A stretch of DNA of 64,000 nt from Dechloromonas sp. ZY10 (GTDB lineage: Bacteria > Pseudomonadota > Gammaproteobacteria > Burkholderiales > Rhodocyclaceae), in NCBI RefSeq assembly GCF_041378895.1, contig NZ_CP144212.1, positions 2,589,501 to 2,653,500 on the forward strand, in the 5' to 3' direction. The notes under the pieces are model-generated. The model ran no database searches and had not been told where the DNA came from. It saw only the letters and a program-made list of their open reading frames with translations. How positions within the stretch are numbered: position 1 is the first letter of the stretch; every line of letters starts with the position of its first letter. The position numbers were made by a program, and so were the translations under genes. This document shows, one piece after another, positions 20,201 to 27,736 of the stretch.

Positions 20201-21918
20201 GCAATCCCCGGGTTATTGGCCGCGCCTTTCAGCGTCGGCAGGTTGAGGGTGACCGGCTTGACCGTCTTGAGGTCACGCAGGTAGCGGGCGACCAGTTCCC
20301 AGATCGGCTCACCGGAGTTTTTCGCTTCTTCCGCCACTGGCGCCCAGCCGGCCACCTTATAGTTTTTGCCGGCTGCCAGCGGTTGACCGTGGAGGGTCAG
20401 ATTCTGGATCCGCTGGCCCATGCGGGCGGTCGGATCGCACGTGTATTGCAGGCCGCCGACGCGCACCATGTCGCCACCTTGCTGATAATACGGATCGGGG
20501 TTGAACAGGTTGTCGCAAACATCCTCAAGCACGGTCTTGATCATTTCGCCGCTCATCGTGGACACCGTGGTCCACGGATAGGTGATCGCAGTCTGGTCGA
20601 GCACGTGCTCCATCCGGATCACCTGCCCCGGCAGCAAGGAGGTACCCCAACGGAAGCCCGGGGAAAAGGCGATTTCGGCGTTCTTTTCACGCATCAGGGC
20701 ATCCAGGATCAACTGGTCAAAACTCCCGTTGAAATTGCCGCGCCGATAGAGCAAGCCCTCGGTCACCGCCAGCTGCTCGTTGAGCTTGTCGAGGTAAGGC
20801 GCGCGAATCCTGTCGATCAAGGCCTGCATCTCGCGGTCAGCCGGCAGCAGGTTGGCGAAGACCGGCAACAGCTTGTAGCGGAAATCGGCGACCTTGCCGT
20901 TTTTGACCTCGAAATCCATCACGCCGAGGTATTTGCCGTTCGAGCCGGCATTGGTCACCAGCGTCTGACCACCGCCATTTTTGACCACCACCGGCGCCGG
21001 TACGCCATCATGGGTATGGCCGCCAAAAATCGCATCGATGCCGCGAACCCGGCCGGCCATCTTGAGATCGACGTCCATGCCGTTATGCGACACCACGACC
21101 ACCACTTGTGCACCCGCAGCGCGCGCCTCGTCGACGGTCTTCTGCATGTTTTCTTCCTGGATGCCGTAGCTCCAGTTCGGCACCTGCCAGCGCGGGTTGG
21201 CAATCGGGGTGTAGGGAAAAGCCTGACCGATGATCGCCACCGGAATGCCGTTGATCTGACGGATCACATAGGGTTTGAACACCGGATCACCGAAGTCGGT
21301 AGTCTTGATGTTCTGGGCAACAATGTCGATTCGCCCGGCAAAATCCTTTTCCTCGATTTCCTTGACCCGCTCCTCGCCGTAGGTCGCCTCCCAATGCAGG
21401 GTCATCACGTCCACGCCCAGTGCCTTGCAGGCGTCGACCATGTCCTGTGCATTGGTCCACAGCGCGGTCCCGGACCCTTGCCAGGTATCGCCGCCGTCGA
21501 GCAGCAAGGCACCGGGCCGGCTGGCTTTCATTTTCTTGACCAGGGTCGCCAGATGCGCGAAGCCGCCGACCTTGCCATAGGTCTGCGCCGCCTTTTCGAA
21601 ATTGAGCGAGCTGAAGGCATGGGCTTCCAGCGTATTCGGACGGAAGCCGAAATGCTTGAGCAGCGACTCGCCGACCAGGTGCGGCACCTTGCCGAACTGC
21701 TCGCCGAAACCGAGATTGACATTCGGTTCGCGGAAGTAGATCGGCTGCAACTGCGCATGGCAGTCGGTGATGTGCAGCAGACTGACATTGCCGAATCTGG
21801 GCATTTCGTACAGCTTGCCTGCCCCCTTTTCAGCCAGCGCCAGTTCGCTGTGCAAGGCCATGCCGCCGGCTGCGGCAACCGCCAGCATCTGCAGAAATTC
21901 ACGACGATTGATACTCAT
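20197..21918 (-). CDS. soxB: SoxB thiosulfohydrolase
   Basis: A 573-residue dinuclear-metal hydrolase that releases sulfate from the sulfone group bound to the SoxY cysteine. A Tat-type signal (NRREFLQMLAVAAAGG) opens the protein. Metal-ligand motifs are visible: LLHITDCHAQ, LLDGGDTWQGSG, VVVSHNGMD and IFGGHTHDG. The active-site Asp/Arg region lies around HWEATYGEER. Between soxZ and soxB a family-typical soxA/soxX pair is absent. A dispersed repeat copy (20379-20390) lies within its C-terminal coding part. Confidence 0.96.
   Translation of the reverse strand: MSINRREFLQMLAVAAAGGMALHSELALAEKGAGKLYEMPRFGNVSLLHITDCHAQLQPIYFREPNVNLGFGEQFGKVPHLVGESLLKHFGFRPNTLEAHAFSSLNFEKAAQTYGKVGGFAHLATLVKKMKASRPGALLLDGGDTWQGSGTALWTNAQDMVDACKALGVDVMTLHWEATYGEERVKEIEEKDFAGRIDIVAQNIKTTDFGDPVFKPYVIRQINGIPVAIIGQAFPYTPIANPRWQVPNWSYGIQEENMQKTVDEARAAGAQVVVVVSHNGMDVDLKMAGRVRGIDAIFGGHTHDGVPAPVVVKNGGGQTLVTNAGSNGKYLGVMDFEVKNGKVADFRYKLLPVFANLLPADREMQALIDRIRAPYLDKLNEQLAVTEGLLYRRGNFNGSFDQLILDALMREKNAEIAFSPGFRWGTSLLPGQVIRMEHVLDQTAITYPWTTVSTMSGEMIKTVLEDVCDNLFNPDPYYQQGGDMVRVGGLQYTCDPTARMGQRIQNLTLHGQPLAAGKNYKVAGWAPVAEEAKNSGEPIWELVARYLRDLKTVKPVTLNLPTLKGAANNPGIA
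20379..20390. repeat. GGTTGACCGT repeat site inside soxB 3' part
   Basis: GCGGTTGACCGT followed by GGAGG, with TTTTTGCCGG about 10 bases to the left, the same T-rich context as other copies. Confidence 0.5.
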
Positions 21919-21966
21919 ATTTTTCCCCTGATCCTTGGTCGTGGCGACGCCCGACCGGCGCCATCC

Positions 21967-21999
21967 GAAAAAAAGCCGGAATTCGCGCGAATCCCGGCT
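21967..21999 (-). terminator. Terminator-like hairpin between soxZ and soxB
   Basis: AGCCGGAATTCGCG pairs with CGCGAATCCCGGCT with one mismatch; on the minus strand a run of seven T follows. It sits after the soxZ stop at 22087 and before the soxB start at 21918, so it could reduce soxB expression relative to soxYZ. Confidence 0.75.
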
Positions 22000-22035
22000 T
22001 GCAGCGGCACGTCAGCCCGGCCGCCGGGCAGATTT

Positions 22036-22047
22036 ACGGTCAACCGT
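22036..22047. repeat. ACGGTCAACCGT repeat site between soxZ and soxB
   Basis: Near-palindromic copy preceded by GATTT, 40 bases after the soxZ stop codon. Confidence 0.55.
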
Positions 22048-22086
22048 CTCAAACCCGGATTTTCAGGTTTGGCCGGCGATCGTTGA

Positions 22087-22398
22087 TCAGCCGATGGTGG
22101 CTTCGTCGGTGCGTGAATCGCCCTTGTTGTCCTTCCAGGCGACGCTGACCTTGTCGCCCTTGGCCCCGCCTTTGAAGCGGAAGGCCAGATAGGGATTCTT
22201 CGACACGGCGGTCCCGAGTTCCCCCTGCAGCACCACCTTGTCGCCATGCTTGGCGGTCAGTTCGGTGATGAACCAGGCCGGAATCAACGCCCCGGCGGCG
22301 TCCTTGCGCTGGCCGGTTTCCATTTCGTGGCTGATCAGTACCTTGACCTCGGTCACACCATCCTTGACGGCGGCGCGGATTTTCATCGGATTGCCCAT
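22087..22398 (-). CDS. soxZ: SoxZ sulfur-carrier complex subunit
   Basis: A 103-residue partner of SoxY in the periplasmic carrier complex. It starts MGNPMKIRAAVKDGVTEVKV and has the immunoglobulin-like pattern with HEMETGQRKDAAG and IPAWFITELTA. There is no signal peptide, consistent with export in complex with Tat-targeted SoxY. The ATG at 22398 has AGGAGA upstream; the longer frame to 22674 overlaps soxY. Confidence 0.95.
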   Translation of the reverse strand: MGNPMKIRAAVKDGVTEVKVLISHEMETGQRKDAAGALIPAWFITELTAKHGDKVVLQGELGTAVSKNPYLAFRFKGGAKGDKVSVAWKDNKGDSRTDEATIG

Positions 22399-22547
22399 GT
22401 TGCTATCTCCTAAACTCAGTAAGTGTGAAAACGGGAATAAAGGCATCGCGGACCACGGCCCAACCAGGCGCATCGGTGAAGTAGTGCGATCCGCACGACA
22501 GCCAGATGCAACGCGGTTCCGGTACGCGCAGTCGCCTTGCCCCCGTT
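22399..22547 (-). other. Unusually long soxY-soxZ spacer (149 bases)
   Basis: soxY and soxZ usually lie almost together. Here 149 bases separate them. The ends carry GAAAACGGG (from 22427) and CCCGTTTT (22542-22549), which could pair across the spacer. No start-coded ORF or recognised RNA family was found. Confidence 0.4.
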
Positions 22548-23015
22548 TTAGCCGCCGCAGCCGCCCAGGGTGACCTTGATTTCCTTGGTCGCCATGTAGA
22601 ACTTGCCGTCGGCCTTGACCAGGGCATAGACATTCGAGGTCTGGCCCATCTTGACGCGAGTCTGGACGTTGCACTCCGTGCCTTCCGGCAGGTTGAAGGT
22701 ACAGGCCAGCGCGTTCGGGTTCTTTTCGATCAGTACCGCGACCATGCTCACGTTAGCCAGCGACGAGGTCACGCCGACCGGAACCACGGCGCCGTTTTCG
22801 GCGATGTCCGGACCGTTGACCTGTACATCCTTGCTGTCGACCGAGGCGCTGACACCGAGGGCCTTCAGCGTATCGGCCATGCTCTTGGCGTCAAACGCAG
22901 CCTTGTTCCAGTCGGCCAGCGCCAGCTCCGGCTTGATCAGACCGGCTGCAGCCAGGACGCCCAGCAACGCGGCGCCGGAACTGCCCTTGAGTAGATTACG
23001 ACGTTGATTGTTCAT
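22548..23015 (-). CDS. soxY: SoxY sulfur-carrier subunit
   Basis: A 155-residue carrier that holds sulfur intermediates on its C-terminal cysteine. A Tat-like signal (NNQRRNLLKGSSGAALLG) is followed by the immunoglobulin-like domain and the diagnostic C-terminal swinging arm ending VTLGGCGG. GGAG precedes the ATG. The gene follows soxD by 27 bases. Confidence 0.96.
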   Translation of the reverse strand: MNNQRRNLLKGSSGAALLGVLAAAGLIKPELALADWNKAAFDAKSMADTLKALGVSASVDSKDVQVNGPDIAENGAVVPVGVTSSLANVSMVAVLIEKNPNALACTFNLPEGTECNVQTRVKMGQTSNVYALVKADGKFYMATKEIKVTLGGCGG

Positions 23016-23042
23016 GACAACTCCTGTGAGGTAGGTGATGCG

Positions 23043-24104
23043 TTACTTGGCGCCGGACAAGATCCACTTGACCAGCTGCGAAATTTCCTCGTCCTTGAGG
23101 TGGGCGTTCGGCGGCATCGGCACGCTGCCCCAGACCCCCTGGCCACCGTTCTTGACCTTGGCGGAGAGGCGGCTCTCGGCATCGGCCTGATCCTTGTAGC
23201 GGGCAACGACTTCGTTGTAGCCCGGGCCGACAATCTTGTGCGCCACACCGTGACAGGCCATGCAGCCGTTCTTGCTGGCCAGTTCGAGCGCCGGATTGGC
23301 GGCGGCCGCCGGTTTGGCAGCGGCCGACCCGAGGGTACGGGTACCGCGCACCGGACCGAAGCTGCGATTCTGATCGGCCAGTTCGCCGTGCGCGGTCTTG
23401 GCATAGTCGGGCAAGGTCGAACTGACCTTGGCTTCCGGCTTGCAGTTCTTCATGCAGGCGCTGTTCTTCACATCGGGAATGCCACCGTTACCGATCTCCC
23501 CCTTCTTCGCCGCCGGCCCCGGCCACATGCCGTGGTCGGTCGTCATCCCGTAGCGATTCGGCATCAGCTTCTGGACCTCGGCGATGTTCTGGTCCGACAG
23601 GGTGAAATCGGCAGGGACAATCTCGGCCAGGTTCAGGAAGTAAGCGAGGATGGCGTAGACATCGTCCGGCTTGAGCGATTTGGGCGCAGTCCAGGGCATG
23701 GCGCGGTAGATGTAATCCCAGACCGTCGAGATCGTCGCGACCTTGGTGAAGGTAGTGCGCTGCGGAATGTCGCCCTTGACGAAGCCGCCGACGCGGCCAT
23801 TCTTGACATCCTCCTTGGTGGTGCCGCCGACCAGTGGGGTAAACACCTCGTTCGACTCACCGAAGGAACCATGGCAGGAAGCGCATTTATCCTCGAACAA
23901 CTCCTGCCCCCGGTCGACATTGCCGGACCCCTTGGGCAAACCCTTGAAGTCGGGCCGCACGTCGATATCCCAGGCCTTGACCTCGGCCGGGGTGGCCTGG
24001 CGGCCTATCCCCTGATAGCGATCAAAGGCGCTGACCACGGTCGACAGGCTCGTAGCCGAAAAACCGAGCGCCAGGCAGAGCAAGGTTTTAGAGAACCTGG
24101 ACAT
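23043..24104 (-). CDS. soxD: SoxD diheme cytochrome c, sulfane dehydrogenase subunit
   Basis: A 353-residue electron-accepting subunit of the SoxCD sulfane dehydrogenase. Signal peptide (KTLLCLALGFSATSLSTVVSA), first heme site CASCH (about residue 77), a central region, and a second heme site CMACH near the C-terminus. The start overlaps the soxC stop by 17 bases, indicating coupled translation. Presence of SoxCD argues for full oxidation of sulfane sulfur rather than globule storage. Confidence 0.93.
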   Translation of the reverse strand: MSRFSKTLLCLALGFSATSLSTVVSAFDRYQGIGRQATPAEVKAWDIDVRPDFKGLPKGSGNVDRGQELFEDKCASCHGSFGESNEVFTPLVGGTTKEDVKNGRVGGFVKGDIPQRTTFTKVATISTVWDYIYRAMPWTAPKSLKPDDVYAILAYFLNLAEIVPADFTLSDQNIAEVQKLMPNRYGMTTDHGMWPGPAAKKGEIGNGGIPDVKNSACMKNCKPEAKVSSTLPDYAKTAHGELADQNRSFGPVRGTRTLGSAAAKPAAAANPALELASKNGCMACHGVAHKIVGPGYNEVVARYKDQADAESRLSAKVKNGGQGVWGSVPMPPNAHLKDEEISQLVKWILSGAK

Positions 24105-25434
24105 TGGTCACCTCCCCGTTTTCGACGACCTTCCAGGTCTGGATTGCATTGTTGTGATAGATCGACTTGGTCCCCCGAACCTGCCGCAGCTGGCCGTAGC
24201 CGGGCTGGACGTAGCCGGTTTCGTCAATCGCCCGCGATTGCAGCAGGGCAGGCTTGCCGTCCCAGACCCAGTCGATATTGAAACGGGTCAGCGCCTTACT
24301 CAGTTGCGGTCCTTCGAGGCGGGCCGTCCGCCAGTTGATGCCGCCATCAACCGAGACATCGACTTGCTTGATCTTGCCGCGCCCCGACCAGGCGAGACCG
24401 GAAATGTTATAGAACCCGGGCGTCAGCAGGGTCTGGCCACCGGACGGCGTGGTAATCACCGACTTGCATTCCTGGATCGAGGTGTACTGGCGGTGCAGAC
24501 CGTTCGGCATCAGGTCGATGTAGTGCACGGCTTCGTCCTTGGTCGCATAAGGCTGGTCACCGACTTCGATGCGGCGCAGCCACTTGACCCAGGACACGCC
24601 CTGAACGCCCGGGACCACCAGACGCAGCGGGTAGCCGTTCTCGGGACGCAGCATTTCGCCATTCATCCCGTAGGCGACGAAAACTTCGCCGCTCTCGACC
24701 ATTTCCATCGGAATCGTGCGCGTCATCGACGAGCCATCGGCACCTTCGGCCAGCACGTAGCGGGCCTTCTTGTAATCGACGCCGCAATCCTCAAGCAACA
24801 GCTTGAGCGGCACGCCAGTGAACTCGGAACAGGAAAGCATCCCGTGCGTGTACTGCACCGTCGGCACGGCCACATTGCCCCATTCCAGTCCGGTGTTGGC
24901 ACCGCATTCGATGAAGTGAATGCGCGACACCGAGGGCAAGCGCATCAGTTCGTCCATGGTGTAGACCTTGGGCTTTTTCAGGAATGCCGGGTCGGAGCCA
25001 TTGATCATCAGGCGATGCCGGGCCGGGTCGATATCGTGCCAACCTTGGTGGTGACGCTCGAAATGCAGGCCCGACGGGGTGATGATCCCGAACAGGCCCT
25101 GCAACGGGCAGAACGACACTGACGCCCCGCCAACCCGGGTCAGGCCCGGCGATTCGCGGCGCTGCAACTGGCTTTCATACTTCGAAGGCTGACCATACGG
25201 ACGGGTGGCCACCGGTTGCCCGAGCGTGGTGCTCCACTCCGGCAACTCCAGAATCGCCGGATCACCCTCGCTGGCTCGTGCCGCCAGCGGCGCGGTCAGA
25301 CTTGCCCCTGCCGCCAGCAGACTGCGGCGAAGGAAATCGCGGCGCCCGGCCCCGACTGCCCTGACCTGCTCCTCCGACAGGAAGTTTTCCGGCGCCGGCC
25401 GCAGCCGCCCCGGTTGTTGCTTGTAATCCACCAT
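24088..25434 (-). CDS. soxC: SoxC molybdenum-cofactor sulfane dehydrogenase subunit
   Basis: A 448-residue sulfite-oxidase-family molybdoprotein that oxidises SoxY-bound sulfane sulfur by six electrons. Tat signal (GRRDFLRRSLLAAGASLTAP) at about 30-50. Family stretches are FSCPLQGLFGI-like near residue 110, FIECGANTGLEWG (probable cofactor cysteine) and LRLVVPGVQGVSWVKWL. A dimerisation domain follows. GGGGAG precedes the ATG. It is first of the sox genes after the ArsR-type regulator, 22 bases downstream. Confidence 0.95.
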   Translation of the reverse strand: MVDYKQQPGRLRPAPENFLSEEQVRAVGAGRRDFLRRSLLAAGASLTAPLAARASEGDPAILELPEWSTTLGQPVATRPYGQPSKYESQLQRRESPGLTRVGGASVSFCPLQGLFGIITPSGLHFERHHQGWHDIDPARHRLMINGSDPAFLKKPKVYTMDELMRLPSVSRIHFIECGANTGLEWGNVAVPTVQYTHGMLSCSEFTGVPLKLLLEDCGVDYKKARYVLAEGADGSSMTRTIPMEMVESGEVFVAYGMNGEMLRPENGYPLRLVVPGVQGVSWVKWLRRIEVGDQPYATKDEAVHYIDLMPNGLHRQYTSIQECKSVITTPSGGQTLLTPGFYNISGLAWSGRGKIKQVDVSVDGGINWRTARLEGPQLSKALTRFNIDWVWDGKPALLQSRAIDETGYVQPGYGQLRQVRGTKSIYHNNAIQTWKVVENGEVTNVQVL

Positions 25435-25456
25435 CGAATGGCTCCCCTCTGCGTGT

Positions 25457-25798
25457 TTAGAGTTCTTTGGCTGACAATCTGCCGATCACACCCATTTGCT
25501 CCCCCAGGTCGCGGCTGGCGACGGTAATGCTCACGGTGCGGCAAATATCGACGAAATTCGGATCGGTAACCCGGTAATAGACCGTGCTTCCCTCGCGCCG
25601 GCGCCCAACCACTCCTGCCCGGTACAGGATATTGAGATGGCGCGAGATATTGGCCTGGGTCAGCCCGATATGCTCGACCACCTCATGCACCGGACGCTCC
25701 TCGGCGCACAGGCAGGAAAGGATGCGCAGGCGGGTCGGATCGGCGAGCAAGCCGAAGTAATGCGCCACCTGTTCAAAGACTCGTACGGTTTCGTCCAT
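25457..25798 (-). CDS. ArsR-family repressor of the sox locus
   Basis: A 113-residue winged-helix regulator with HYFGLLADPTRLRILSCL, the recognition-helix stretch GLTQANISRHLNIL and the wing RRREGSTVYYRV. It is the SoxR/SqrR/BigR kind of ArsR protein that controls sulfur genes. Cysteines at 29, 31 and 86 could form the persulfide or disulfide switch known in that group, though I cannot align their positions by hand. It is first in the sox transcript and divergent from fccA, so it probably represses both and itself. Confidence 0.85.
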   Translation of the reverse strand: MDETVRVFEQVAHYFGLLADPTRLRILSCLCAEERPVHEVVEHIGLTQANISRHLNILYRAGVVGRRREGSTVYYRVTDPNFVDICRTVSITVASRDLGEQMGVIGRLSAKEL

Positions 25799-25828
25799 GA
25801 TCCATTTTGATTTCAGTCAAGAATTACT

Positions 25829-25852
25829 GTATAACTATGCAATTATATAGTC
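25829..25852. promoter_or_regulatory. Candidate operator between the ArsR-type gene and fccA
   Basis: ACTAT (25834-25838) and ATAGT (25847-25851) form an inverted repeat with an 8-base centre in an AT-rich island. It is 36 bases upstream of the repressor start and about 140 upstream of fccA. The spacing and AT-rich form fit ArsR-family operators. Confidence 0.45.
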
Positions 25853-25988
25853 AACCACTGATAGTTCAGTCTCAACGGATGCTTTTTTTGGCGAAGCCCG
25901 CTAACCTTCGAGCCTTGCCGGAAGCCTGGTCGCACCCGTCAGGTTGATCGTCCGAGGCATAACAACACCACTCAGAGGAGATGTCCCG

Positions 25989-26300
25989 ATGAAGTTGCAT
26001 ACCACCGTCGCTGCACTCTGCCTGTTCGCTGTCGGCACAGCCGCACAGGCCACCGACCCGAATCTGGGCCGCAACCTGGCCGCCACTTGTGCCAACTGCC
26101 ACGGCACCAACGGCAAGGCCCTGGCGGCTCCCGGCTCTGGCCTGGAACCACTGGCTGGCGTGCCCAAGGCCACCACGCTGCAAAAGCTGACCGACTTCCG
26201 CAACGGCGACAAGCCGGCGTCGATCATGCACCAGATTGCCAAAGGCTATACCGATGCGCAGCTTGAGCTGATCGCCGCCTACTTTGCCGCTCAAAAATAA
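25989..26300 (+). CDS. fccA: Flavocytochrome c sulfide dehydrogenase, cytochrome subunit
   Basis: A 103-residue exported class I cytochrome c: signal peptide (VAALCLFAVGTAAQA), heme site CANCH (about residues 34-38), and a C-terminal YTDAQLELIAAYFA helix. AGAGGAG lies 8 bases before the ATG at 25989. The flavoprotein gene follows 11 bases later, so it should accept electrons from FccB during sulfide oxidation in the periplasm. By sequence alone it could also be a free c553-like cytochrome. Confidence 0.85.
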   Translation: MKLHTTVAALCLFAVGTAAQATDPNLGRNLAATCANCHGTNGKALAAPGSGLEPLAGVPKATTLQKLTDFRNGDKPASIMHQIAKGYTDAQLELIAAYFAAQK

Positions 26301-26311
26301 GGGAGACGAAC

Positions 26312-27589
26312 ATGATGCTGATGAAACGACGTGATTTCCTCAAGGCCGGTGCGGCCGCCACCGCCATGGCCGGTCTGTACGGCTGCGCCGGTGCCGGCAA
26401 GAGCGGCGGCCACGTGGTCGTGGTCGGTGGCGGCTATGGCGGAGCAACGGTGGCCAAGTACCTTCGGATGTGGAGCGAAGGCGCGGTCCAAGTCACGCTG
26501 ATCGAACGCAACCCAAGCTTTATCTCCTGCCCGATTTCCAATCTGGTGATCGGCGGCACCAAGACGATGGCCGACATTACCGTCAGCTACGACAACCTGA
26601 AGAGCAAATGGGGCGTGCGCGTGCTGCAGGATGAGGTACTCACGGTCGACGCCGCCAAACGCACGATTTCGCTGCAAGCCGGCGGCACCCTGAGCTACGA
26701 CCGGCTGGTACTGTCGCCGGGGATCGATTTCATGTGGGACGAAATCCCCGGACTCAAGCCGGCGGAAGCGCAAAACCAGATCCTGCATGCGTGGAAAGCC
26801 GGCCCGCAAACCATCGCGCTGCGCAAGCAACTGGAAGAAATGAAGGACGGCGGGGTCTATGCGTTGGCCGTACCCAAGGCACCTTACCGCTGCCCACCCG
26901 GCCCTTACGAGCGGGCCTGCCTGGTCGCCGACTATTTCAAGAAGCACAAGCCGAAATCCAAGGTCGTGATTCTCGATGCCAACGAAGACGTGATGTCCAA
27001 GCCAGCGCTCTTCAAGAAAGCCTGGAACGACCTGTACAAGGGCATCATCGACTATCGCAACAATAGCGAAGTCAAGGATGTCGAGGTCGCCAGCAAGACG
27101 GCAGTGCTCGAATTCGACAAGTTCCAGGCCGACGTGCTCAATATCGTGCCGCCGCACCGCGCCGGGCAGATCGCGGCCCAGGCCGGACTCAAGCTGATCA
27201 ACAACCGCTGGGTCGACATCGACTGGCTGACCATGGAATCGACCAACACCCCGGGCGTCCATGTCATCGGCGATGCGATTTTCCCGGCGCCGACCATGCC
27301 CAAGTCCGGCCACATGGCCAACCAGCATGCCAAGGTAGCCGCCGCAGCGATCATTAACCTGCTCGCCGGCGAGGCCCCGAACCCGAGCCCGGTGGTGATG
27401 AACACCTGCTACAGCTTTGTCGATGCCAAAAACGTGATCCACGTCGCCTCGGTGCACCAGTACGACAGCGCCACCAAGACCGTGCAACCGGTCAAGGGCG
27501 CCGGCGGCGTCTCGGCCGCGCGCAACGAGCTCGAAGGCAAGGTGGCGCTGGGCTGGGCCAAGAATATCTGGGCCGACATGCTCGCCTGA
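26312..27589 (+). CDS. fccB: Flavocytochrome c sulfide dehydrogenase, flavoprotein subunit
   Basis: A 425-residue FAD enzyme oxidising sulfide to sulfur. A Tat signal (KRRDFLKAGAAATAMAG) precedes the dinucleotide fold VVVVGGGYGGATVAKYL. Cysteines in FISCPISN (probable flavin attachment), YRCPPGPYERA and NTCYSF match the redox-active cysteines of the family. The C-terminal FCSD region (TPGVHVIGDAIFPAPTMPKSG) is intact. Also called SoxF when beside sox genes. Confidence 0.95.
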   Translation: MMLMKRRDFLKAGAAATAMAGLYGCAGAGKSGGHVVVVGGGYGGATVAKYLRMWSEGAVQVTLIERNPSFISCPISNLVIGGTKTMADITVSYDNLKSKWGVRVLQDEVLTVDAAKRTISLQAGGTLSYDRLVLSPGIDFMWDEIPGLKPAEAQNQILHAWKAGPQTIALRKQLEEMKDGGVYALAVPKAPYRCPPGPYERACLVADYFKKHKPKSKVVILDANEDVMSKPALFKKAWNDLYKGIIDYRNNSEVKDVEVASKTAVLEFDKFQADVLNIVPPHRAGQIAAQAGLKLINNRWVDIDWLTMESTNTPGVHVIGDAIFPAPTMPKSGHMANQHAKVAAAAIINLLAGEAPNPSPVVMNTCYSFVDAKNVIHVASVHQYDSATKTVQPVKGAGGVSAARNELEGKVALGWAKNIWADMLA

Positions 27590-27608
27590 ACCCCGCCTGA
27601 AACTGCGG

Positions 27609-27632
27609 AAGCCGCCCCCGGGCGGCTTTTTT
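27609..27632 (+). terminator. Rho-independent terminator after fccB
   Basis: GCCGCCC (27611-27617) pairs with GGGCGGC (27620-27626), followed by six T. Confidence 0.9.
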
Positions 27633-27736
27633 CATACCCTGTCGAACCGCAGCAAGTTTACACAGGGCTCCATACGGGGGATGGCGGCTCGGGCATATGA
27701 CGATAAAATCGTTGTTTTTCGACTCTCGCCATCACC

